The translations under genes were made by a program, and so were the position numbers. A stretch of DNA of 64,000 bases from Holophagales bacterium (GTDB lineage: Bacteria; Acidobacteriota; Thermoanaerobaculia; Multivoradales; JAGPDF01), in the NCBI GenBank assembly GCA_016699405.1, contig CP064972.1:372001-436000 (forward strand). The letters are read 5' to 3'. How positions within the stretch are numbered: position 1 is the first letter of the stretch; each line of letters begins with the position of its first letter. Below the pieces are notes generated by a model, which did not search any database, was not told the origin of the DNA, and saw nothing but the letters and a program-made list of their open reading frames with translations. This document shows, one piece after another, positions 1-7,391 of the stretch.

Positions 1-272
1 ACGGCGAGGGCCCGGCGCCCGCCGCTCTGCCGACCCACGCGGCCGGCGCGGATCAGCGCCGCCACGCCCTGCTGCATCGAAGCGACCTCGGCGTCGCTCA
101 CCGCCGGCGTGGTCAGCCGCTGGAAGAGCAGCAACGGATCGACGGCGAGCGCGGCGCGGCGGCAGGAGGCGCAGCTGTTCAGATGCGAGCGCACCTCGCT
201 CCATCCCGGCGGATCATCGAACGGATCGCGCCCCCGCGCCGCCACCGCCGCTCGCCAGTCGGGACAGCTCAC
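1..272 (-). CDS. zinc-finger anti-sigma-like protein (partial)
   Basis: Only the first 90 or so residues are in the window; the gene runs off the left edge. The GTG start overlaps the TGA of the upstream sigma factor (GTGA, 270-272), so the pair is translationally coupled. The N-terminal part reads SCPDW...HLNSCASC, an HxxxCxxC zinc-binding anti-sigma motif with an earlier Cys at residue 3. By position it should bind and restrain the neighbouring ECF sigma factor. Whether it has a transmembrane segment cannot be seen. Confidence 0.7.
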   Translation of the reverse strand, partial: MSCPDWRAAVAARGRDPFDDPPGWSEVRSHLNSCASCRRAALAVDPLLLFQRLTTPAVSDAEVASMQQGVAALIRAGRVGRQSGGRRALA

Positions 273-916
273 GCGCCACCTCCGGAGGTCGGTTGCCGGC
301 CTTCGGCGTACTCCGGGTACCGTTTGACGAGCTCACGGCGCAGGACCTTGCGCGCATTGAACAGGTGGTTGCGCACCGTCGACTCCTCGCAGCCGGCGAT
401 CTCCGCCACCTCCTGCGACGAGAGTCCGTCGACCTCGCGCAGCAGGAAGACGGTGCGCTGCTTTTCGGGAAGCTCGGCGGCGAGCTCGCGGAAGATCGCG
501 TCGACCTCGTTCTCTTCGAGGCTCGCCAGGTCGTGCAGGGCGCGCGTCTCGGCCCGCCGCATGAGGTGCAGGCGGAACGGCTCGTTGCCGCGTTCGCGGC
601 TCTTGCGCGAGCGCCAATGGTCGATCGCCAGGTTGGTGGCGATGCGGTAGATCCAGGTGTTGGGGCTCCAGCGCTCGTCGAAGCGGCGGCGGTTCTCCCA
701 CAGCTTGAGGAAGGTGACCTGGACGACGTCGCGGGCCTCCTCCTCGTCGCCGAGCAGCCGGGCGACCAGGGCGACGAGCGGCCGCGTCTTGCGAGCGATC
801 AACTCCTCGAGCGCCCGCTCGTCGTCCTTCGCCAACGAGGCGAGCAGATCCCGGTCGGTCGCCTCGGCGAGGCGAACGCGGTGCTGGCTGGCGGAAAAGG
901 CGAGTTGGGGCCTCAT
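269..916 (-). CDS. ECF-type RNA polymerase sigma factor
   Basis: This 215-aa sigma-70 family protein has region 2 (DEEEARDVVQVTFLKLWENR, then SPNTWIYRIATNLAIDHWRSRK) and region 4 (LPEKQRTVFLLREVDGLSSQ, then EVAEIAGCEESTVRNHLFNARK). A longer open frame extends upstream to 1201, but the ATG at 914-916 gives a normal ECF length and follows a TATAAG -10-like box (930-935, minus strand) by 13 nt. It is the first gene of a two-gene unit with a zinc-finger protein and is divergent from waaA. The regulon cannot be inferred. Confidence 0.9.
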   Translation of the reverse strand: MRPQLAFSASQHRVRLAEATDRDLLASLAKDDERALEELIARKTRPLVALVARLLGDEEEARDVVQVTFLKLWENRRRFDERWSPNTWIYRIATNLAIDHWRSRKSRERGNEPFRLHLMRRAETRALHDLASLEENEVDAIFRELAAELPEKQRTVFLLREVDGLSSQEVAEIAGCEESTVRNHLFNARKVLRRELVKRYPEYAEGRQPTSGGGA

Positions 917-1029
917 GCGTCTCTCGGAGCTTATACGCGCGACCGGCGGGCGGCGTCCATGACCGCTCGTCGGGGTCGTCCGGCCTGGAGAAGCCCCGCT
1001 GCCTCCCTGCTGCCCCGGGGGTGGGCGAT

Positions 1030-1035
1030 TATACT
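1030..1035 (+). promoter_or_regulatory. -10 box of the waaA operon
   Basis: TATACT lies 13 nt before the waaA ATG, predicting a 5' leader of only a few nucleotides. No convincing -35 box or Shine-Dalgarno is visible. Confidence 0.45.
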
Positions 1036-1048
1036 CGCCGCTCCCGCC

Positions 1049-2308
1049 ATGTGGCTTCTCTACCAGGCGCTGGTCCTCGTCCTCCTCCTCCTCGTCGGTC
1101 CGGTCCTGCTGGCGCGACGGGGGCGCCACTACCTGCCGGCGGTGCGGGCGCGGTTCGCCCGGCGCCTGCCGGAAGGCCCGCGGGGCGCGATCTGGATCCA
1201 CGCGGTGTCGGTCGGCGAGGTCGGCGTGGCTGCCACCCTGATTCGCGCCCTGCCGCCGGAGCTCCCACTGCTCGTCACGACGGTGACCTCGACCGGCCAG
1301 GAGCGCGCCCAGGCCCAGCTCGGCCGTCGCGCCGGTATCGGGTACCTGCCGTTCGAGCTCGGGGGACCCGTCCGGCGCTTCTTCTCCCGACTCGCCCCGA
1401 CGGCCCTGGTGCTCACCGAAGGCGACCTCTGGCCGCTCGTTCTGCGCGAAGCCCGCCGGCGGGCGTTGCCGATCGTCGTGGTCAACGGCCGGGTGAGCGA
1501 CCGGAGCTTCGCCCGCCTCCGCCGTCTCCGCCCGCTGCTCGGTCCGCTGCTCGACCCGGTCGACGCCTTCGGCATGCAGACCGCCGCCGACTGCGACCGG
1601 CTATTGGCGCTCGGCGTGCCCGCCACCCGGGTCGAGGTGACCGGCAACCTCAAGTACGAGACGCCCGAGCCGCCGAGTCACCCCGAGCTCGAGGCGCGGC
1701 TGCTCGCCCTGGCGGCCGGCCGGACGATCGTCGTCGCCGGCTCGACGATGCCCGGCGAGGAGGAGGCGGTGCTCGATGCGCTCGCCATGGCGGACCCGGA
1801 TGCGGTGATGCTGGTGCTCGCCGCACGCCACCCCGAGCGCTGGGAGGTCGTCGCCGCAGTCGCCGCCTCGCGCTTCCCGGCGACGGTACGGCGGAGCGCC
1901 CTTCCCGACACGGGTCGGCCCCCGATCGTCGTCCTCGACAGCCTCGGCGAGCTCGCCGGTCTCTATCGGCTCGCCGGCGCCGCCTTCATCGGCGGCACGC
2001 TGGTGCCGCGCGGCGGGCACAATCCGCTCGAAGCGGCCCGCTTCGGCGTCCCGGTCGCCGTCGGCGCGTCGATGGAGAACTTCCGCGAGATCGCCGAGGC
2101 GTTCGATCGCGCCGAGGCCTGGTGGCGCGTCGGCGACGGGCGCGAGCTCGGCGAGCTCTGGCGCGCTCTCGGCGCCGATCCAGCTTTCGGCCGCGCCGTC
2201 GGCGAACGGGGCCGTCGCCTCGTCGACGAAAACCGCGGGGCACTCGACCGGACGCTCGCGCTGCTCGCCCGGCACCTCCCGCTCGCCGCTCCGGCGCCCA
2301 CGCCATGA
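1049..2308 (+). CDS. waaA: 3-deoxy-D-manno-octulosonic acid (Kdo) transferase
   Basis: This 419-aa GT30 enzyme transfers Kdo from CMP-Kdo to the lipid A precursor at the inner membrane. An N-terminal membrane anchor (residues 2-22) precedes HAVSVGEV, whose Glu57 is the expected catalytic base. Later come TEGDLWP and the C-terminal nucleotide-binding region with GGTLVPRGGHNPLE. The ATG at 1049 starts exactly at the anchor; the open frame upstream is non-coding antisense of the sigma gene. It is the first of four genes joined by stop/start overlaps (waaA-lpxK-acyltransferase-waaF), a coherent lipid A/core unit. Confidence 0.93.
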   Translation: MWLLYQALVLVLLLLVGPVLLARRGRHYLPAVRARFARRLPEGPRGAIWIHAVSVGEVGVAATLIRALPPELPLLVTTVTSTGQERAQAQLGRRAGIGYLPFELGGPVRRFFSRLAPTALVLTEGDLWPLVLREARRRALPIVVVNGRVSDRSFARLRRLRPLLGPLLDPVDAFGMQTAADCDRLLALGVPATRVEVTGNLKYETPEPPSHPELEARLLALAAGRTIVVAGSTMPGEEEAVLDALAMADPDAVMLVLAARHPERWEVVAAVAASRFPATVRRSALPDTGRPPIVVLDSLGELAGLYRLAGAAFIGGTLVPRGGHNPLEAARFGVPVAVGASMENFREIAEAFDRAEAWWRVGDGRELGELWRALGADPAFGRAVGERGRRLVDENRGALDRTLALLARHLPLAAPAPTP

Positions 2309-3345
2309 GCGCCCCACCCCTCGCCGCCGCGCCGCGGGCGCCGCGCTCTCCCTGGCAGCGCCTCTACACCGCCGCCCACGCCTGGCGACGGCGACGCGCC
2401 GCGACGCGGGCCCGCCGGTTGCCCCGTCCGGTGGTGAGCGTCGGCAACCTTCATTGGGGCGGCACCGGCAAGACGCCGCTCACCGCGGCGCTGGCAGCGC
2501 ACCTGCGCGACCAGGGGCGCGCCGTCGCCGTGCTCTCGCGCGGCTACCGCGGCTCGACGCGCAAGCCGCTGCTGGTCTCCCGGGGAGACGGTCCGCTCGT
2601 CACCGCGGAGCTGGCCGGCGACGAGCCGGTGGCGCTCGCCCTGGCGCTTCCCGGCGTCGCCGTGGCCGTCGGGCGCGACCGGGCCGCTGCCGGCCATTTG
2701 GCGCTCGCCACGCTCGAACCGCCGCCCGACCTCTTCCTGCTCGACGACGGCTTCTCCCATGTGCAGCTCGCGCGCGACCTCGATCTGCTGGCGGTTCCCG
2801 AAAGCGACCCGTTCGGCGGCGGCCGTCTTCCGCCGTCCGGACGGCTGCGCGAGCCGCTCGCCAGCGCACGGCACGCCCACGCGCTCCTGCTCACCGGAGC
2901 GACGGCCTCCCCCGAGGGGGCCCGCGCGGTCGCCGCGGCGCTTGCGCCGTTCGGCTTCGTCGGGCCCGGATTCGCCTGTCCGACGGCGATCGGCCAGCCG
3001 CACCGAGCCGAGCACGGAGAGCCCCTCGCCGCGGGGAGCCCGGTCCTCCTCGTCGCCGGCATCGCCCGTCCGGAGCGGTTCCTCGCCGCGGCGACCGCCA
3101 GCGGCATGCGCGTCGCCGGAACGCAGCTCTTCGCCGACCACCATGCCTACCCCGAGCCGAGCCTCCGCGCCATCCGGCTCGCTTTCGGTCGCTCCGGCGC
3201 GACGATGGTGCTCACCACCGCCAAGGACCAGGTCAAGCTCGGCGATCGCCTCGGCTTGCCGATCGCCGTTCTACCGGTCTCGGCCGCCCCCGAGGCGGCC
3301 TTCTGGGCCTGGCTCGACGGTGCGTTGCGACGGATCGCCGGATGA
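2305..3345 (+). CDS. lpxK: tetraacyldisaccharide 4'-kinase
   Basis: LpxK phosphorylates the 4' position of the lipid A disaccharide. The 346-aa protein has the family P-loop, SVGNLHWGGTGKTP (residues 45-58), followed by LSRGYRG and LDDGFSHVQLARDLDL, both standard for LpxK. The ATG overlaps the waaA stop (ATGA). A membrane-associated basic N terminus (AWRRRRAATRARRLPRP) precedes the P-loop. Length and motifs are intact. Confidence 0.95.
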   Translation: MSAPPLAAAPRAPRSPWQRLYTAAHAWRRRRAATRARRLPRPVVSVGNLHWGGTGKTPLTAALAAHLRDQGRAVAVLSRGYRGSTRKPLLVSRGDGPLVTAELAGDEPVALALALPGVAVAVGRDRAAAGHLALATLEPPPDLFLLDDGFSHVQLARDLDLLAVPESDPFGGGRLPPSGRLREPLASARHAHALLLTGATASPEGARAVAAALAPFGFVGPGFACPTAIGQPHRAEHGEPLAAGSPVLLVAGIARPERFLAAATASGMRVAGTQLFADHHAYPEPSLRAIRLAFGRSGATMVLTTAKDQVKLGDRLGLPIAVLPVSAAPEAAFWAWLDGALRRIAG

Positions 3346-4229
3346 AGAACGCGCCGGTTCGCCATCGCCTCGAGCTCGGCGGCTATCTCGCCGTCAAGGC
3401 GCTGCTGCGCGGGCTGCCGCACGCCGGCAGCCGGGCCTGCGGAGCGTCCCTGGGGGGGATCCTCCATCGGCTCGACGCTCGCCACCGGCGTGTCGTCGAG
3501 CACAACCTGCGGCTCGCCTTTCCGGCGCTCGACGACGACGACCGCGCCGCGCTCGCCCGGCGTGCCTTCCGCCACACCGGCGCGACCTTTGCCGACGCCA
3601 TCTCGATTCAGCGCTTCGACCGGGCCGAGCTCTGCCGGCGGGTCGACGTCAGTGGATGGGAGGTGTTGCGCGACGCCGAGGCGATGGGGCGCGGCGTCCT
3701 GGTGATGGGCGCCCACCTCGGCAACTGGGAGGTCGTCGCGCTGACCGTCGGCGCCTTGCACGGCCCGCTCCAGGCGGTCGGCCGCCCGGCCGACAATCCG
3801 TGGATGGACCGCGAGCTGCAACGCCTGCGGACGCGCTTCGGCAACGTCTCGCTGGCCAAGCACGGCTCGGTGCGCCGGATGCTGCGCGTGCTCAAGGAGG
3901 AGGGCCGTGTCGGCATGCTCATCGACCAGCGGGTGAAGCCACACGAGGGGATCGCCGTGCCGTTCTTCGGCACCCCCTGCTGGACGAGCCCGCTGCTCGC
4001 CCGCCTCGCGCTGCGCACCGGCGCACCGATCGTGCCGGCATTCGGCGATCACCTGCCGGACGGCCGCTACGCGATGCGGTTCCTGACGCCGCTCGTCCCG
4101 GAAGGAAGCGAGAACGACGAGACGGTCCTCGCCCTGACCGAACGCTGCCTCGAGGTCGTCGCCGAGGCCATCCGCCTCCGGCCGGAGAGCTGGTTCTGGC
4201 TCCACGAACGCTGGAAGGGGTTCGCGTGA
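3342..4229 (+). CDS. lipid A biosynthesis lauroyl/myristoyl-type acyltransferase (LpxL/HtrB family)
   Basis: This 295-aa late acyltransferase is predicted to add secondary acyl chains to Kdo-lipid A. The H(X4)E catalytic motif is GAHLGNWE (His125, Glu130), followed by the GMLIDQ block and a C-terminal SWFWLHERWK typical of the family. The start ATG overlaps the lpxK stop. Which chain it adds (LpxL- or LpxM-like) is not readable from sequence. The location between lpxK and waaF supports the lipid A role over the related PIM acyltransferases. Confidence 0.88.
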   Translation: MKNAPVRHRLELGGYLAVKALLRGLPHAGSRACGASLGGILHRLDARHRRVVEHNLRLAFPALDDDDRAALARRAFRHTGATFADAISIQRFDRAELCRRVDVSGWEVLRDAEAMGRGVLVMGAHLGNWEVVALTVGALHGPLQAVGRPADNPWMDRELQRLRTRFGNVSLAKHGSVRRMLRVLKEEGRVGMLIDQRVKPHEGIAVPFFGTPCWTSPLLARLALRTGAPIVPAFGDHLPDGRYAMRFLTPLVPEGSENDETVLALTERCLEVVAEAIRLRPESWFWLHERWKGFA

Positions 4230-5230
4230 GCGGCCGCACCCTGGTCGTCGTGCCGAACTGGGTCGGCGACTGCGTCATGGCCCAGCCGGTGCTGTCGGCG
4301 CTCGCGGCGAGCGGTCGCCCGGTCGTCGTGCTCGCCAAGCGCGGGCTCGTGCCGCTCTTCTCGGTCTTCCCGGATCTCTCCGGGACGCTCGAACGGGTCG
4401 CCGACGACGAGGCCACGCTCTCGGCGATCCGCGCTGCCGGCTGCGACGAGGCGGTGGTGCTGCCCAACTCCTTCCGCTCGGCGTATCTGCCCTGGCGCGC
4501 CGGCATCCCGCGTCGGCACGGCTACCGCGGCGACTTCCGCGGCGCGCTCCTCGCCCCGGCCACCCGGCGGCCGGCGAAGCGCCCGGTGCGCCCGCAGATC
4601 GCCGACTACGCCGAGCTGCTCGCCGCCATGGGCGTCGACGCGCCAGCGACCTGGATCCCGCGGCTCACCCCGAGCGCCGCGCTCGCCGAGCGCGGACGCG
4701 AACGGCTCGAGCGAGCTCACCTCGCGCCGCAGGCCGGGCCGCTCGTCGGACTCTTCCCCGGGGCCGAGTTCGGCGCCAGCAAGCGCTGGCCGTGGGAGCG
4801 CTTCGCCGCGCTCGCCACCGAGCTGCGGCGGCGCCGACCCGGGATCCAGCAGCTCGTCGTCGCCGGGCCGAAGGAGGTCTGGACGGCGGTGCGCGTGCAC
4901 GAGGAGAGCGGTCATCTGCATCCGGTGATCGGGCCCGATCTCGATCTCGGCCAGTTGGCCGGCCTGCTCTCGCACCTCGATCTGCTGGTGACGAACGACT
5001 CGGGACCGATGCACCTCGCGGCCGCCCTCGGCGTGCCGTGCGTCGCGCTCTTCGGGCCGACCGACCCGCGCCGCACGGCGCCCGCCGGCGAGGGTCATCG
5101 TGTGCTCTCGACCGACCGCTGGTGTTCCCCCTGCTTCCGCCGGCGCTGCCCGCTGCTGCACCACCGCTGCCTGCGCGACCTCGGCGTCGACCAGGTGGCG
5201 GCGGCGTGCGAGGCGATCCTCGCCGGATAG
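4226..5230 (+). CDS. waaF: ADP-heptose:LPS heptosyltransferase (WaaF-like)
   Basis: A 334-aa GT9 glycosyltransferase that should add heptose to the LPS inner core. Visible are the N-terminal VVPNWVGDCVMAQPVL, the central FPGAEFGASKRWPWERFAAL and the C-terminal VTNDSGPMHLAAALGVPCVALFG, split across the usual GT-B halves. A cysteine-rich stretch (WCSPCFRRRCPLLHHRC) near the C terminus is common in WaaF proteins. The GTG start overlaps the preceding stop (GTGA). It closes the lipid A/core operon and converges on the E1 gene 22 bp away. Confidence 0.9.
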   Translation: MSGRTLVVVPNWVGDCVMAQPVLSALAASGRPVVVLAKRGLVPLFSVFPDLSGTLERVADDEATLSAIRAAGCDEAVVLPNSFRSAYLPWRAGIPRRHGYRGDFRGALLAPATRRPAKRPVRPQIADYAELLAAMGVDAPATWIPRLTPSAALAERGRERLERAHLAPQAGPLVGLFPGAEFGASKRWPWERFAALATELRRRRPGIQQLVVAGPKEVWTAVRVHEESGHLHPVIGPDLDLGQLAGLLSHLDLLVTNDSGPMHLAAALGVPCVALFGPTDPRRTAPAGEGHRVLSTDRWCSPCFRRRCPLLHHRCLRDLGVDQVAAACEAILAG

Positions 5231-5251
5231 CCAGACGGACCGGCGAAGCGA

Positions 5252-7315
5252 TCAGTAGGAGAGCAGCTCGCGCGCCGCCGCGACGACGCGGTGGGCATCG
5301 GGCAGGAGCTCGATCTCGAGTCGGCGGGCGTAGGGCACCGGGCGGTCGGGGTAGGCGACGCGCCGCACCGGGGCATCGAGGAAGGCGAACGCCGCGTCGG
5401 CGATGCGCGCCGCGACCTCGCCGCCGAAGCCGCCGGTGAGCTGGGCCTCGTGGACGACCAGCACGCGACCGGTCTTGCGCACCGAGGCGAGCACCGTCGC
5501 CTCGTCGAACGGCACCAGGGTGCGCAGGTCGACGACCTCGGCGCGCACTCCCGACCTGGCCAGCTCCTCCTCGGCGGCGATGCAGGTCCACGTCGACGCG
5601 CCGTAGCCGACGAGCGTCAGATCGCGCCCTTCGCGCACGACGCGCGCCGTGCCGAGCGGTTCGATCGTCTCGCCGTCCGGCATCTCCTCGCGCACCCGCC
5701 GGTAGAGGAACTTGTGCTCGCAGAAGATCACCGGGTTCGGGTCGCGGATCGCCGCCTTGAGCAGCGCCTTGGCGTCGCGCGCGGTGGCCGGACAGACGAC
5801 CTTCAGTCCGGCAACGTGGGCGAACCAGGCCTCGGGGTTCTGCGAGTGGAACGGCCCGGCGCCGACGCCGCCCCCGGAGGGCAGGCGCACCACGACTGGA
5901 CAGGGCACCTGCCAGCGGTAGTAGAGCTTGGCGAGCACGTTGACGATCTGGTTGAAGCCGCAGGTGACGAAGTCGGCGAACTGCATCTCGACCACCGGGC
6001 GGAAGCCGAGCATCGCCGCCCCGGCGGCGATCCCCAGCGTGCCGCTCTCGGCGATCGGCGTGTCGAGCACGCGCTCGGGCCAGCGTTGCCAGAGTCCGCG
6101 GGTGACGCGGAAGGCGCCTTCGAAACGGCCGATGTCCTGCCCGAGGAGGACCACGGTCGGATCGCGCTCCATCTCTTCGCGCAGGGCCTCGTGGATCGCG
6201 TCGACGTAGGTCGTCTTGCTGTCGCTGCGCCTCCCGGGCTCGCGGGCCGGCTCGGGCTCCGTCGCGGTCAGGAGCGGCGCGAAGACCGCCCGATGAGCCG
6301 TCTCGCGCTCCGGTTCGCCGGCGCCGAGCGCCGCGTCGAGCGCGCGGTCGATCAGCGTGGCGATACGCCGGTCGATCCCCTCGCGGCGCGCCTCCGGCAT
6401 CAGCCCGGCAGCCTCGAGCGCGCGCGCGTAGCCGGGGACCGGATCCTCGGCGACGTAGCGGCGATGCTCTTCCTTCGGCACCACCTTGAGCGAGTCGTCA
6501 CCCTCCGAGTGGCCGCGCATCCGGCCGACCAGCGCTTCGATGAGCGTCGGCCCCCAGCCTTCGCGCGCCCGGGCGAAAGCGCGAGCGTAGGCGGCGGCCA
6601 TCGCGTCCGGGTCGTTGCCGTCGACGGTCACCGCGGCGACGCCGTAGCCGGGTCCGCGGTCGGACAGCTTCTCGGCGGCGAACTGCATGTAGGCCGGCGT
6701 GGAGAAGGCGTAGCGGTTGTTCTCGACCACCAGGACGAGCGGCAGCTTCCAGACCGCCGCCATGTTGAGACCTTCGTGGAAGTCGCCGGTGGAGGTGCCG
6801 CCCTCGCCGATGAAGGTGATCGCCACGCGGTCGCTGCCGGCGAGCCGGCGGGCCAGGGCGCACCCGGCGGCCACCGGGATCATCGCCCCGAGGTGGCTGA
6901 TCATCCCGACGTGGTAGATGCCGTGCTCGGGGGCGAGCCAGCCGTAGTGGAACGAACGCTCGACGCCCTGCGAGAAGCCGTCCGCCTTGCCGAGCAGCTG
7001 ACAGGCGAGGCGGTAGAGCACGCGGTCGGGATCGGGCCGCCGGCTGTCCGGCTCGCCGAAGCCCAGCTCGGGGAAGGCCCGCGGCGGATCGAGGTAGCAG
7101 GCGAGGATCGCCCCGAGATCGCGGTGCAGCGAACAGAGCACGTCGCCCGACTCGAGCGAGAGACCCGCCGGCACGGTGACCCCTTCGTTGCCGATCTCCG
7201 AATACCACTTCGAGATCCGCCCGGTGAGCAGGAGCGATTCGAAGCGCGCGTCGAGGTCGCGCGCCAGCTTCATGAAGGCGTAACGGAGGACGCGGTCGCG
7301 CGGGACGAGGTTCAC
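5252..7315 (-). CDS. 2-oxoisovalerate dehydrogenase E1, fused alpha and beta subunits
   Basis: This 687-aa protein carries both halves of a thiamine-diphosphate E1 usually made from two genes. Residues 1-345 are the alpha part with the TPP motif GEGGTSTGDFHEGLN ending in ENN (170-200). From about residue 370 (KTTYVDAIHEALREEMERDP) comes the transketolase-like beta part with VLLGQDIG and a transketolase C domain. It would decarboxylate branched-chain 2-oxoacids, feeding acyl-CoA for iso-fatty acids or energy. No E2 or E3 gene is adjacent. The start is GTG, 9 nt after a TAGACT box, without a Shine-Dalgarno. Confidence 0.9.
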   Translation of the reverse strand: MNLVPRDRVLRYAFMKLARDLDARFESLLLTGRISKWYSEIGNEGVTVPAGLSLESGDVLCSLHRDLGAILACYLDPPRAFPELGFGEPDSRRPDPDRVLYRLACQLLGKADGFSQGVERSFHYGWLAPEHGIYHVGMISHLGAMIPVAAGCALARRLAGSDRVAITFIGEGGTSTGDFHEGLNMAAVWKLPLVLVVENNRYAFSTPAYMQFAAEKLSDRGPGYGVAAVTVDGNDPDAMAAAYARAFARAREGWGPTLIEALVGRMRGHSEGDDSLKVVPKEEHRRYVAEDPVPGYARALEAAGLMPEARREGIDRRIATLIDRALDAALGAGEPERETAHRAVFAPLLTATEPEPAREPGRRSDSKTTYVDAIHEALREEMERDPTVVLLGQDIGRFEGAFRVTRGLWQRWPERVLDTPIAESGTLGIAAGAAMLGFRPVVEMQFADFVTCGFNQIVNVLAKLYYRWQVPCPVVVRLPSGGGVGAGPFHSQNPEAWFAHVAGLKVVCPATARDAKALLKAAIRDPNPVIFCEHKFLYRRVREEMPDGETIEPLGTARVVREGRDLTLVGYGASTWTCIAAEEELARSGVRAEVVDLRTLVPFDEATVLASVRKTGRVLVVHEAQLTGGFGGEVAARIADAAFAFLDAPVRRVAYPDRPVPYARRLEIELLPDAHRVVAAARELLSY

Positions 7316-7324
7316 GGGGGCGGG

Positions 7325-7330
7325 AGTCTA
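7325..7330 (-). promoter_or_regulatory. -10 box, probable leaderless start
   Basis: TAGACT on the minus strand ends 9 nt before the GTG of the E1 gene, so transcription would begin at or beside the start codon. No -35 consensus is evident. Confidence 0.45.
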
Positions 7331-7391
7331 GCAGCGGGCGGGGGAACGATCATCCGCCGCCCGACTGCCCGGCGGGGTCCGGCCGGCGCCC

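Noticed and set aside
1021..3345. A long plus-strand frame fusing waaA and lpxK regions
   Set aside because: Only its last third matches lpxK; the first part is out of frame with waaA and reads as Arg/Pro/Ala noise.
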